Below are positions 8,650 through 24,786 of a DNA stretch of 64,000 nucleotides, in pieces. The stretch is from Schaalia hyovaginalis (GTDB lineage: Bacteria > Actinomycetota > Actinomycetes > Actinomycetales > Actinomycetaceae). How positions within the stretch are numbered: the first letter of the stretch is position 1; each line of letters begins with the position of its first letter. Below the pieces are notes generated by a model. The model had not been told where the DNA came from, did no database searches, and saw only the letters and a program-made list of their open reading frames with translations. The position numbers and the translations under genes were made by a program. Location: positions 1,302,001-1,366,000 of the forward strand of contig NZ_JACHMK010000001.1 of NCBI RefSeq assembly GCF_014208035.1, in the 5' to 3' direction.

Positions 8650-9857
8650 AGCACACGACGACCTGGAACGAGCGCTATGCGGCCTCGCTCATGAACACCT
8701 TCGGGGCCCCCGCCCTCGTCCTCGCCGAGGGCGAAGGCGCCCGCGTCCGCGACACCGAGGGACGGGAGTACCTCGATCTCCTCGGCGGCATCGCCGTCAA
8801 CGTCATCGGGCACGCGCACCCGCTGGTCGCCCAGGCGATCGCGGGGCAGGCCCAGACCCTGGGGCACGTGTCGAACTTCTTCGCGACCCCGCCGCAGATC
8901 GGGCTCGCCGAGAAGCTCCTCGACATCGTCGAACCGGGAGGGGCGCCCGAGGGATCCCGCGTCTTCCTCGCGAATTCGGGCGCCGAGGCGAACGAGGCCG
9001 CCCTCAAGATCGTCAAGGCCCACGGCCTGGCGATCTCCCCGACGAAAACGCGGATCCTCGCCCTCGAACACGCCTTCCACGGGCGCACCCTCGGGGCCCT
9101 CTCCCTCACCTGGAAGGAGGCCTACCGCGCCCCCTTCGCCCCGCTCATCCCCGGGGTCGAGTTCATCCCCGTCAACGACATCGCCGCCCTCGAAGCGGCG
9201 ATGGACGAGGACGTGGCCGGGATCTTCATCGAGCCCATCCAGGGCGAGGCGGGCGTTCTCCCGGTCGAGGCGGCCTGCCTTCAGGCCGTCCGCGAGCTCA
9301 CGGCATCGCATGGCGCGCTCATGGTCATCGATGAGGTCCAGACCGGCGTCGGGCGGACCGGCGAGTGGATGGGGCATCACGCTTCGGGAGTCGTCCCCGA
9401 TGTCGTCACCCTGGCGAAGGGCCTGGGAGGCGGCATGCCGATCGGTGCCTGCATCGGACTCGGCGGCGCCGCTAAAGTCCTGGGGCCCGGAATGCACGGG
9501 ACGACCTTCGGGGGGAACCCGATCTGCGCGGCCGCAGCCCTCGCCGTCCTCAAGGTCATCGAAGACGAGGGGCTCCTCGCCAAGGTGAAGCGCACCTCCG
9601 AGCAGTGGCGCTCCGAACTGGCCCGGGTCGAAGGCGTTCGCGAAGTCCGGGGCCGCGGCTACCTCATCGGGATCGATTTCGACGCGCGGATCGCGGCGGG
9701 CGTCGTGGCGGCCGGACGGGAGGCCGGCTTCATCCTCAACGCGACCGGGCCCTCCACCCTGCGCCTGGCGCCGCCCCTCATCCTCACCGCCGACGACGCC
9801 CGGTCCTTCACCCGGGCGCTGCCCTCGCTCATCGCCGCAGCACAGGAGACGCAATGA
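8646..9857 (+). CDS. argD: Acetylornithine aminotransferase
   Basis: 403 aa. PLP enzyme of fold type I converting N-acetylglutamate semialdehyde to N-acetylornithine. Motifs: SGAEANEAALKIVKAHG, the cofactor-binding EPIQGEAG and VIDEVQTGVGRTGEW, and the Schiff-base lysine in TLAKGLGGGMPIGA. The start at 8646 overlaps the argJ stop by ATGA; a longer open frame upstream has no family similarity. It directly overlaps argR, leaving no room for the argF usually found between them in actinobacteria. Confidence 0.96.
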   Translation: MKHTTTWNERYAASLMNTFGAPALVLAEGEGARVRDTEGREYLDLLGGIAVNVIGHAHPLVAQAIAGQAQTLGHVSNFFATPPQIGLAEKLLDIVEPGGAPEGSRVFLANSGAEANEAALKIVKAHGLAISPTKTRILALEHAFHGRTLGALSLTWKEAYRAPFAPLIPGVEFIPVNDIAALEAAMDEDVAGIFIEPIQGEAGVLPVEAACLQAVRELTASHGALMVIDEVQTGVGRTGEWMGHHASGVVPDVVTLAKGLGGGMPIGACIGLGGAAKVLGPGMHGTTFGGNPICAAAALAVLKVIEDEGLLAKVKRTSEQWRSELARVEGVREVRGRGYLIGIDFDARIAAGVVAAGREAGFILNATGPSTLRLAPPLILTADDARSFTRALPSLIAAAQETQ

Positions 9858-10369
9858 CACTCAGCCCGATTCCGCAGACCCCCACGGCCAGGAGGGAGAC
9901 GATCCGCTCCCTCCTCGCCCAGGAGCAGATCGGTTCGCAGAAGGACCTGCGCGAGCGCCTTTCAGAACTCGGCGTCGAGGTCACGCAGGCGACCCTGTCG
10001 CGCGACCTCGTCGACATGCGGGCCACGAAGATCCGCACAGCCGACGGCGCGCGCGTCTACTCGGTGCCCGATATCGACGGCGGATCCACGCACGAGGCCG
10101 AGGCAGGTTACCTGCGCCTGCAGAAATGGTGCCAGACGCTCCTCGTCAGCTCCGTCCTCGTTGAGAACCAACTCGTCCTGCGCACGACGGTCGGTGCCGC
10201 CAACCTCCTCGGCTCCGCGATCGACGCCGTGCGCTTCGATGAAGTCGCGGGCACGATCGCGGGCGACGACACGATCCTCGTCATCTGCAGGAGCGCCGAG
10301 GACGCACAGACCACCCAGCGCTTCCTCATGGAACTCGCGGAGCCCTCAACGGCTCCGGACATCGACTGA
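9854..10369 (+). CDS. argR: Arginine repressor
   Basis: 171 aa. Hexameric arginine-dependent repressor. N-terminal winged helix ([32 protein letters not shown], about residues 10-60) and C-terminal arginine-binding oligomerisation domain with [15 protein letters not shown] and [12 protein letters not shown], the hallmark GTIAGDDT segment. Translationally coupled to argD (ATGA). Likely targets in this window are the palindromes at 6370 and 48514. Confidence 0.96.
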   Translation: MTLSPIPQTPTARRETIRSLLAQEQIGSQKDLRERLSELGVEVTQATLSRDLVDMRATKIRTADGARVYSVPDIDGGSTHEAEAGYLRLQKWCQTLLVSSVLVENQLVLRTTVGAANLLGSAIDAVRFDEVAGTIAGDDTILVICRSAEDAQTTQRFLMELAEPSTAPDID

Positions 10370-10401
10370 ACCGGCCCCGTCCGGCAAGAAGGGAACAAAG
10401 G

Positions 10402-11631
10402 ATGCACACGACTACGCACAATGATCGCGTCGTTCTCGCCTACTCGGGCGGCCTCGACACCTCGGTCGCCATCGGCTGGATCCAGGAGCAGACCGGCCGC
10501 GAGGTCGTCACGGTCGCCGTCGACGTGGGCCAGGGCGGGGAGGACCTCGAGGTCATCCGCCAGCGCGCCCTCGACTGCGGCGCCGTCGAGGCCTATGTGG
10601 CCGACGCCCGCGACGAGTTCGCCGACGAGTACTGTATGCCCGCGCTCAAGGCGAACGCCCTGTACGAGGGCAAGTACCCGCTGGTATCCGCCCTCTCGCG
10701 TCCCGTCATCGCCAAGCACCTCGTGCGCGCGGCGCGCGAGTTCGGTGCGACGACCGTCGCCCACGGCTGCACCGGCAAGGGCAACGACCAGGTCCGCTTC
10801 GAGGTCGCCATCACCTCGATGGCCCCCGATATGGACTGCATCTCGCCCGTCCGCGACCTCGCCCTGACCCGCGACGTGGCGATCGACTACGCCGAGAAGC
10901 ACCATCTGCCGATCGAGACCACGAAGCACAACCCCTTCTCGATCGACCAGAACGTCTGGGGCCGCGCCATCGAGACGGGCTTCCTCGAGGACCTGTGGAA
11001 CGCGCCGACCAAGGACGTGTACGTCTACACCGACGACCCGACCTACCCGCCCCTTCCCGACGAAGTCGTCATCACCTTCGACAAGGGCATCCCGGTCGCG
11101 ATCGACGGCCGCGCCGTCACCCCGCTCGAAGCGATCCAGGAGCTCAACCGCAGGGCCGGCGCCCAAGGCATCGGCCGCATCGACATGGTCGAGGACCGGC
11201 TCGTGGGCATCAAATCCCGCGAGATCTACGAGGCCCCCGGCGCCCTCGCCCTCATCGAAGCCCACCAGGCCCTCGAATCGGTCACCCTCGAACGCATGCA
11301 GCGCCGCTACAAGCGCGGCATCGAGCAGATCTGGGGTGAGCTCGTCTACGAGGCCCAGTGGTACTCGCCCCTCAAGCGATCCCTCGACGCCTTCATCGAA
11401 GACACCCAGGAGTACGTCTCCGGCGACATCCGCATGGTCCTGCACGCAGGCCGTGCGACGGTGAACGGCCGCAGGTCCGAGGCCTCGCTCTACGACTTCA
11501 ACCTCGCGACCTACGAGACCGGCGACACCTTCGACCAGTCCTCCTCGCGCGGATTCATCGACATCTACGGCCTCCAGTCGAAGCTCGCGGCCGCCCGTGA
11601 TGTGCGTCTCGGCAGGGGCACCGGCTACTGA
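10402..11631 (+). CDS. argG: Argininosuccinate synthase
   Basis: 409 aa. ATP-dependent condensation of citrulline and aspartate. The PP-loop [12 protein letters not shown] is at residues 13-24, followed by [26 protein letters not shown] and a [10 protein letters not shown] segment. Length and order match type 1 ArgG. AAGAAGGGAACAAAGG precedes the start. It lies 32 bases after argR, so it may share the operon transcript. A GC-rich hairpin after the stop should end that transcript before the membrane-protein gene. Confidence 0.97.
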   Translation: MHTTTHNDRVVLAYSGGLDTSVAIGWIQEQTGREVVTVAVDVGQGGEDLEVIRQRALDCGAVEAYVADARDEFADEYCMPALKANALYEGKYPLVSALSRPVIAKHLVRAAREFGATTVAHGCTGKGNDQVRFEVAITSMAPDMDCISPVRDLALTRDVAIDYAEKHHLPIETTKHNPFSIDQNVWGRAIETGFLEDLWNAPTKDVYVYTDDPTYPPLPDEVVITFDKGIPVAIDGRAVTPLEAIQELNRRAGAQGIGRIDMVEDRLVGIKSREIYEAPGALALIEAHQALESVTLERMQRRYKRGIEQIWGELVYEAQWYSPLKRSLDAFIEDTQEYVSGDIRMVLHAGRATVNGRRSEASLYDFNLATYETGDTFDQSSSRGFIDIYGLQSKLAAARDVRLGRGTGY

Positions 11632-11653
11632 GCCGAACGATCGGAAAAGCCGA

Positions 11654-11690
11654 CCGGGGCGGGAACGATCCTTCGTCCCCGCCCCGGGAT
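11654..11690 (+). terminator. Terminator after argG
   Basis: CCGGGGCGGG (11654-11663) pairs perfectly with CCCGCCCCGG (11678-11687) around a 14-base loop. It lies 22 bases after the argG stop and before a new promoter. No U-run is seen. Confidence 0.65.
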
Positions 11691-11728
11691 GCAACGCCCT
11701 CGTGATTCCCCGGGGGCGAGGGCACGGC

Positions 11729-11734
11729 TATCCT
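11729..11734 (+). promoter_or_regulatory. -10 element for a leaderless transcript
   Basis: TATCCT lies seven bases before the GTG at 11742, the spacing expected when transcription starts at or beside the initiation codon. The -35 is not obvious. It supports the GTG start and separate expression of this gene from argG. Confidence 0.45.
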
Positions 11735-11741
11735 CGACAGG

Positions 11742-14580
<2,839 letters not shown>

Positions 14581-14625
14581 ACTGTCCGCGGTTTTGGGAT
14601 CGCTGCATCAACGAAAGGAAGTTCC

Positions 14626-15888
14626 GTGACCGACATCCTGGATGAGCTCCAGTGGAGGGGCCTCATCGCCCAGCACACCGACATCGATGCCCTCCGCGAG
14701 CATCTTTCGGCGGGACCGGTCACCTTCTATTGCGGTTTCGATCCGACGGCGCCCTCCCTCCATCACGGGCACCTCGTGCAGATCATCCTCATGCGCCACC
14801 TGCAGCTCGCCGGTCATAGGCCGCTCGCGCTCGTCGGCGGGGCGACCGGCCAAATCGGTGATCCGCGTCAGTCGGGCGAGCGCCAGCTCCAGCCGAGAGA
14901 GGTCGTGGCCGGCTGGTCGGATCGGCTCCGCGATCAGATCTCGCGCTTCCTCGACTTCGACGGGCCGGCAGCGGCGACGATGGTGAACAACCTCGACTGG
15001 ACGGCCGAGCTCAGCGCCATCGATCTCCTGCGGGGCATCGGCAAGTACTTCCGAGTGGGCACGATGCTCAACAAGGACATCGTCGCTCGCCGTCTCGCCT
15101 CCGATGAGGGCATCTCCTACACGGAGTTCTCGTACCAGATCCTCCAGGCGAACGACTTCCTCGAGCTTCACCGTCGCTACGGGGCGACCCTGGAGACGGG
15201 CGGCAACGATCAGTGGGGCAACATGATCGGCGGCGTGGACCTCATCCGCAAGGTCGAGGGCGCGTCCTCCCACGTGCTGACGACGCCGATCATCACGAAG
15301 TCCGACGGCACCAAGTTCGGCAAGTCCGAGGGCGGGGCGATCTGGCTCGATCCGGAGATGATGAGCCCCTACGCCTTCTACCAGTTCTGGCTCCGGGTGG
15401 AGGACGCCGATGTCGTGCGCTTCCTCAAGATCTTCACCTTCCTCGACCGCCGCCGGATCGAAGAGCTCGAGGCGGAGGTCGCTGAGCGTCCTCATGCGCG
15501 GGTCGCTCAGAAGGCGCTGGCGACCGAGATGACGCGACTGGTTCACGGCGAGGCCGAACTCGAGCGGGTCCTCGCCGCAACCGAGGCCCTGTGGGGGGGC
15601 GGCGACCTCAGCGCCATCGATGAGAAGACCCTGACGGCGGCGACCTCTAACCTTCCGCGCGCCTCCTTGTCCCTGGGCGAGGCAACGATCGTCGACGCCC
15701 TGGTGGGAACGGGCCTCGAGAAGGGGCGCGGCGCGGCTCGTCGCACCGTCGCTTCGGGCGGCGCCTATCTGAACAATGCGAAGGTGGAGGATGAGGACGC
15801 CCCCTTCACCGAGTCCGACCTTCTCGCCGGCTCGGTGGTGCTGATCCGCAAGGGCAGGCGCAATCTCGCCGTCGTCGAACTCTCCTAA
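14626..15888 (+). CDS. tyrS: Tyrosine--tRNA ligase
   Basis: 420 aa. Class I synthetase charging tRNA-Tyr. The HIGH signature appears as LHHGHLVQI and the KMSKS loop as KFGKS. The tyrosine-binding [17 protein letters not shown] and GGNDQWGN segments are intact, and a C-terminal S4 RNA-binding domain (about 355-420, [15 protein letters not shown]) is present. GTG start with AAAGGAAG upstream. It is the last coding gene before the rRNA operon. As I recall, tyrS also follows the arg genes, at a distance, in mycobacteria. Confidence 0.97.
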   Translation: MTDILDELQWRGLIAQHTDIDALREHLSAGPVTFYCGFDPTAPSLHHGHLVQIILMRHLQLAGHRPLALVGGATGQIGDPRQSGERQLQPREVVAGWSDRLRDQISRFLDFDGPAAATMVNNLDWTAELSAIDLLRGIGKYFRVGTMLNKDIVARRLASDEGISYTEFSYQILQANDFLELHRRYGATLETGGNDQWGNMIGGVDLIRKVEGASSHVLTTPIITKSDGTKFGKSEGGAIWLDPEMMSPYAFYQFWLRVEDADVVRFLKIFTFLDRRRIEELEAEVAERPHARVAQKALATEMTRLVHGEAELERVLAATEALWGGGDLSAIDEKTLTAATSNLPRASLSLGEATIVDALVGTGLEKGRGAARRTVASGGAYLNNAKVEDEDAPFTESDLLAGSVVLIRKGRRNLAVVELS

Positions 15889-15905
15889 TGTGGCGCCCTT
15901 CACGG

Positions 15906-15924
15906 CCGTCTGATTTGACGGTTT
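15906..15924 (+). terminator. Short hairpin after tyrS
   Basis: CCGTC (15906-15910) and GACGG (15917-15921) around a six-base loop, followed by TTT. A weak terminator for tyrS that overlaps the -35 element of the rRNA promoter. Confidence 0.4.
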
Positions 15925-15943
15925 GTGTGGGGGTGGGTAGTGT
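15915..15943 (+). promoter_or_regulatory. rRNA operon promoter
   Basis: TTGACG (15915-15920), an exact 17-base spacer and TAGTGT (15938-15943). This is the best sigma-70-type match in the leader and lies about 260 bases before mature 16S rRNA. Further weaker promoters cannot be excluded. Confidence 0.65.
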
Positions 15944-16200
15944 TTTCTCTTGTCGCTGCGGCTTTGTGGTTGTGGTGGTGGCCTCTTCCTTTGGGTGGTT
16001 CTGGGTGTGTGCTTGGGGTTGCCTTGGGGGTGTGTGGGTGTTGTTTGTGAACTCGATAGTGTGTTTGTTGTTTATGCCTGTTTTTTGTTTTTGAGTTGTT
16101 TTTTGGTTGGGATTGCTTGCCGTGTGGCTGCTGCTGCTGCTGTTGTTGTTGTTGTTTGTTGTGGTGGTGGTTGTGTGGTGGGTTTTTCTGGACTTTGTTT
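15944..16200 (+). other. rRNA leader, G/T-rich, with antitermination-like block
   Basis: 257 bases of leader before 16S rRNA. Positions 15940-16049 contain no A on the plus strand. TTGTTTGTGAACTCGATAGT (16041-16060) resembles the conserved leader block of other actinobacterial rrn operons, and its part 16047-16064 is one arm of the 16S processing stem. A GCT/GTT trinucleotide run lies at 16127-16170. No open frame here is credible; translations are low-complexity. Confidence 0.6.
16127..16170 (+). repeat. GCT/GTT trinucleotide run in the rRNA leader
   Basis: About five GCT units pass into four GTT units and then GTG-type units (GTTGTTTGTTGTGGTGG). A simple repeat within the transcribed leader between the processing stem and mature 16S. 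It is likely variable in length between strains. Confidence 0.7.
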
Positions 16201-21181
<4,981 letters not shown>

Positions 21182-21309
21182 CCAACCCCCTAACCAAAAC
21201 AAAAGGGGGGGCGGGGCAAGAAAGACACTGCTTGCAACCACTATACGAATCACACTCAACCCACAACCCCCCAACAAGACCGGGGGGTAGGGGAGAGGTT
21301 TTGAAGACT

Positions 21310-21428
21310 TTGCGGTGGTCATAGCGTGGGGGAAACGCCCAGAACCCATTCCGAACCTGGAAGCTAAGCCCCACAGCGCCGATGGTACTGCACCTGGGAG
21401 GGTGTGGGAGAGTAGGACACCGCCGCAA
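21310..21428 (+). rRNA. rrf: 5S ribosomal RNA
   Basis: 119 nt. The terminal stem UUGCGGUGGU (21310-21319) pairs with the complementary 3' end (21419-21428). Conserved AAGCTAAGCCCCACAGCGCC and GGGAGAGTAGGAC segments are present. It lies about 130 bases after 23S and directly before a strong terminator. Confidence 0.95.
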
Positions 21429-21445
21429 CCACACCCAACAAGAGT

Positions 21446-21484
21446 GGGGGAGGCGAGCACCAACACCCGGTGCACGCCTCCCCC
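21446..21484 (+). terminator. rRNA operon terminator
   Basis: GGGGGAGGCG (21446-21455) pairs with CGCCTCCCCC (21475-21484), and inside it GCACC (21457-21461) pairs with GGTGC (21469-21473), separated by one A-A mismatch. A long GC-rich hairpin 17 bases after 5S rRNA. Confidence 0.85.
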
Positions 21485-21495
21485 CCTCCACATTT

Positions 21496-21800
21496 CACAC
21501 ACACGCGAACACGAGCGAACACACACGCACACGCACACGAGCGCGACGGCACGCCAACACGCACACGCACACGAGCGCGACGGCACGCCAACACGCACAC
21601 GCACACGAGCGCGACGGCACGCCAACACGCCGGTGAACGTGGACCACGAAACACGCACACGAGCGAACACAAGCACGCGAACACGCATAGAAACACGCAC
21701 ATGCGCGGCGAACGTGGACCACGAAACACACGCAAGCGAGCGCGAACACACGCACACGAGCGCGAGCCAACACGAGCGCGAGCGGACGTGGACCACCACA
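21496..21800. repeat. T-free tandem-repeat block after the rRNA operon
   Basis: On the plus strand 21496-21633 contains no T at all, and the whole 305-base block has only about six. Three copies of a 34-bp unit (CACGAGCGCGACGGCACGCC core) begin at 21539, 21573 and 21607. ACGTGGACCAC recurs near 21637, 21712 and 21786, about 75 bp apart; the 9-mer GTGGACCAC is a small palindrome. Open frames read through it, but translations are monotonous CV/TH repeats and not credible. It fills the gap between the rRNA terminator and the next promoter. Function unknown. Confidence 0.85.
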
Positions 21801-21818
21801 CAAAGATGACGCAGTCCC

Positions 21819-21847
21819 CTGAAGCTCGACGGCTTTCTCGTTAGACT
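21819..21847 (+). promoter_or_regulatory. Promoter of the RGG-TPR-HAD/tlyA/recN operon
   Basis: CTGAAG (21819-21824), a 17-base spacer and TAGACT (21842-21847). It is placed directly after the T-free repeat block and about 87 bases before the first start codon, which has its own ribosome site. Confidence 0.45.
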
Positions 21848-21934
21848 GGTGCGGAATCAAGATCCGCAGACGGACGTTCCGCTGCGTGCAGAACAGTACA
21901 AGCGCCGATGAGCGCGAGAATAGAGGAATTCACC

Positions 21935-24613
21935 ATGGCGTACGAAGAACGAGGACGATCCAGCGACGGTCGTGGCGGATTCCAGCGCAGGCCCAATTGG
22001 CGCGATGACAACGGCGGACGCAATCAGGGTCGCGGTCGGGGCTTCGAACGCCGCGACGAGCGCGGCGGTGATCGTGGTGAGCGGTCCTTCGATCGCGGTG
22101 AGCGCCGTGAAGGCGGTTACCGGGATCGCCGTGAGGGCGGTTACCGGGATCGTCGCGAGGGCGGATTCCGCGACGGCGGCCGGGGCCGGGGCTTCGAACG
22201 CCGCGACGAGCGCGGCGGTGATCGTGGTGAGCGGTCCTTCGATCGTGATGGGCGCCGTGAGGGCGGTTACCGGGATCGCCGTGAGGGCGGATTCCGCGAC
22301 GGCGGCCGGGGCCGGGGCTTCGAGCGTCGTGACGAGCGCGGCGGTGATCGTGGTGAGCGGTCCTTCGATCGTGATGGGCGCCGTGAGGGCGGTTACCGGG
22401 ATCGCCGTGAGGGCGGATTCCGCGACGGCGGCCGGGGCCGGGGCTTCGAGCGTCGTGACGATCGCGGCGGCCGCAGCGGGGACCGTCGCGATTTCCGCAA
22501 GGGCGAGGGGCAGAGCCGATTCTCGAAGGGCAGGGGAGACGATCGCTTCTCCGCTCGCGCTCCGCAAGGGCGGAATGATCGCTCGCGAGATACGGAGTAC
22601 CAGAACTTCTCCTCGACGGATGAATACATCTCCCCGGACCCGAACGAGCCGCGCATCCCGGCCGGCGTATCGGCGGAAGAGCTCGACGCTCAGGCGTTGC
22701 GCGGGCTCGCCACGCTCTCGGGCCCGAATAAGGACATCGTCGCGCGTCACCTCGTGATGGCGGGACAACTCATCGATTTGGATCCCGAGGAGGCGTACAA
22801 GCACGCAGCCGCTGCGGCCAAGCGCGCCGGGCGCGTCGACGTCGTTCGCGAGGCCGCCGCCCTGACCGCCTACGCATCGGGCCGCTATGAAGAAGCGCTG
22901 AGGGAGGTGCGCGCGGTCCGCCGCATGCGCGGAGACGACTCCCTGCGCGCCGTTGAAGCCGATGCCGAGCGCGGCCTCGGGCACCCCGAGAAGGCCGTCG
23001 AGATCATCGACAAGACGAGCACGGAAGGCATGGAGCTCTCCGAGCAGGTCGAGCTCGTCCTCGTCTCCTCGGGCGCGCGGGCGGACCTCGGAGAGCGCGA
23101 AGTCGCCCTTCTCATCGTCGACGACGCGCTGTCCCGTCTCCCCGAAGACACCGACCCCTACCTCGTGCGCCGCCTCATGGAGGTCAAGATCGACCGCCTG
23201 CGCGAACTCGGTCGTGACAACGAAGCCGACGAAGTCGAGGCCTCCCTGCCCGAAGAACTCGAAGACCCCGAAATCGTGGATCTTTCCCTCTTCGCGGACG
23301 CGGACGTGGACAACAAGCGCACGGCGCTGCGCGCGATGGAGACCGCGCTCGTCGAAGCCTTCGACACGGTGCTCCTCGATCTCGACGGGACGGCGTGGAA
23401 CGGCGACCGTACGATCGCGCACGCATCCGAATCGGTTGACGCCGTGCGTGAAGCGGGCATGAAGACCGTGTTCGTCACCAACAACGCGATGCGGACGCCC
23501 GCGCAGGTCGCGCAGAAGCTCCGATCGATGGGATTCACCGCCGAACCCGAAATGGTGATGACCTCCGCGATGGACATCATCGCGATCATGAAGGAGACCC
23601 TCGATGAGGGCGCCAAGGTCTTCGTCATCGGCGGCGCGGGTCTTCGCGAAGCCCTCGAGGACGCGGGGTACGTGATCGTCGACTCCGCGGATGATGAGCC
23701 CGCAGCCGTTGTGCAGGGGCTCGACACCGCGGTCGACTGGACGCTCCTGTCCGAAGGCGCATTCGCGATTCAGCGCGGTGCCGAGTTCTACGCCACGAAC
23801 CTCGACGCCACGCTCCCGCAGGAACGGGGCTTCGCCCTCGGCAACGGATCCCTCGTGCGCGCGATCGAACACGCGACCCGCAAGCGCCCGCGCGCCGGGG
23901 GGAAGCCGGAACCCGGCATCTATCTCCGCGCCGCGGCGCTCGTCGACGGGGAGAAGCCGATCGCGGTCGGCGACCGGCTGGAGACGGACATCTCCGGAGC
24001 CGTATCCGCTTCGATGCCGGCGATGCACGTGCTCACCGGCGTCCACGGCGCCCGCGACGTGATCCGCGCGCCCCGCGGACAGCGCCCGAGCTTCCTCGCA
24101 CTCGACATGCGCGGGCTCCTCGAAGCCCACCCCCGGGCCAAGCACCATCGCGACGGGACCTGGACCTGCGGTGATTCGCAGGTCGTCAAGGTCACGCGCT
24201 GGGGCGCCCTGACGGTCGACGACGTCGAACTCGATGAGAACACGCCCTGCACGGTCACGCTCGACACCTACCGCGCCCTCGCCGCAGCCGGCTGGGACTA
24301 CGCGGATGAGAAGGGCAACGCCGTGCGCTGCCCCGCGATCACCGTGGTCGAGAACGGTGACCCGAGCGGAGTCATCGAAGCGCCCGAGCCCGTCGAATCC
24401 CCCGAAGCACCCGAAACGGACGGCGGTTTCGACGCGGGCGACGAAGAACTCGCTCTTCTCGCGGACGAGTTGGACGAGGCCGTCGAGACGCCGGCCTTCC
24501 TCCCCGGCGAGGAAGAACTCGAGCGCCTCCTCGCCGAAACCGCAGACCTCGACGCCGAGAACCGACAGGATGACGAGAACGCGGACGAGCCCGACGAGGA
24601 CAGCGCCGAATGA
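21935..24613 (+). CDS. Fusion of RGG-repeat, TPR-like and HAD-IIA phosphatase domains
   Basis: 892 aa. Residues about 30-190 are almost only Arg, Gly, Asp and Glu, in near-identical 42-residue repeats (RGRGFERRDERGGDRGERSF...), an RGG-type, probably disordered and RNA-binding region. About 230-450 is helical and TPR-like (ALRGLATLSGPNKDIVARHL onward). About 475-740 is a HAD-IIA (NagD-type) phosphatase with DLDGT nucleophile Asp482 and Asp484, FVTNNAMRTP, KPEPGIY and VGDRLETDISGA. The tail (800-892) is very acidic. Mycobacteria appear to have the last two parts as separate adjacent genes (Rv1691, Rv1692; the latter a glycerol-phosphate phosphatase). Start chosen at 21935 (AGAGGAATTC upstream), not 21908. 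Confidence 0.85.
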   Translation: MAYEERGRSSDGRGGFQRRPNWRDDNGGRNQGRGRGFERRDERGGDRGERSFDRGERREGGYRDRREGGYRDRREGGFRDGGRGRGFERRDERGGDRGERSFDRDGRREGGYRDRREGGFRDGGRGRGFERRDERGGDRGERSFDRDGRREGGYRDRREGGFRDGGRGRGFERRDDRGGRSGDRRDFRKGEGQSRFSKGRGDDRFSARAPQGRNDRSRDTEYQNFSSTDEYISPDPNEPRIPAGVSAEELDAQALRGLATLSGPNKDIVARHLVMAGQLIDLDPEEAYKHAAAAAKRAGRVDVVREAAALTAYASGRYEEALREVRAVRRMRGDDSLRAVEADAERGLGHPEKAVEIIDKTSTEGMELSEQVELVLVSSGARADLGEREVALLIVDDALSRLPEDTDPYLVRRLMEVKIDRLRELGRDNEADEVEASLPEELEDPEIVDLSLFADADVDNKRTALRAMETALVEAFDTVLLDLDGTAWNGDRTIAHASESVDAVREAGMKTVFVTNNAMRTPAQVAQKLRSMGFTAEPEMVMTSAMDIIAIMKETLDEGAKVFVIGGAGLREALEDAGYVIVDSADDEPAAVVQGLDTAVDWTLLSEGAFAIQRGAEFYATNLDATLPQERGFALGNGSLVRAIEHATRKRPRAGGKPEPGIYLRAAALVDGEKPIAVGDRLETDISGAVSASMPAMHVLTGVHGARDVIRAPRGQRPSFLALDMRGLLEAHPRAKHHRDGTWTCGDSQVVKVTRWGALTVDDVELDENTPCTVTLDTYRALAAAGWDYADEKGNAVRCPAITVVENGDPSGVIEAPEPVESPEAPETDGGFDAGDEELALLADELDEAVETPAFLPGEEELERLLAETADLDAENRQDDENADEPDEDSAE
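22027..22472 (+). repeat. 126-bp coding tandem repeats
   Basis: Inside the RGG segment of the preceding gene. The phrase CGACGGCGGCCGGGGCCGGG recurs at 22171, 22297 and 22423, exactly 126 bp apart. The first unit is longer by an extra 24-bp duplication of the GGTTACCGGGATCGCCGTGA type. DNA identity between units is nearly complete including third positions, so the copies are young or are kept uniform by conversion. Confidence 0.85.
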
Positions 24614-24786
24614 ACCCGGCCGCTCCGGTGCCGAGGGGAGCCCCGCCCGCGGGAGCAGGGATCGAAGCGGAAGTCGAGTCGATCCTCATCGGCTGCGAGG
24701 ACGCCCGGCTCGATGACCGGATCGAAGCCCTCGCGCGCATCGACGAACGGCTTCGAGCCTGTCTCGACTCCGAGGCGTCGAAGTGA
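24610..24786 (+). CDS. Small conserved-position protein, 58 aa
   Basis: Starts within the stop of the HAD fusion gene (ATGA) and its own stop overlaps the tlyA GTG start (GTGA), so it is translationally coupled on both sides. The N-terminus is Pro/Ala-rich; residues 18-55 are helical (GIEAEVESILIGCEDARLDD; RIEALARIDERLRACLD). No function is recognised. Its size and position match the small ORF between the HAD phosphatase and tlyA in mycobacteria (Rv1693, from memory). The double overlap is the main argument that it is real. Confidence 0.7.
   Translation: MNPAAPVPRGAPPAGAGIEAEVESILIGCEDARLDDRIEALARIDERLRACLDSEASK

Noticed and set aside
21496..21800. CRISPR array
   Set aside because: Repeat units are directly adjacent low-complexity tandem units without unique spacers, and no cas genes are present.
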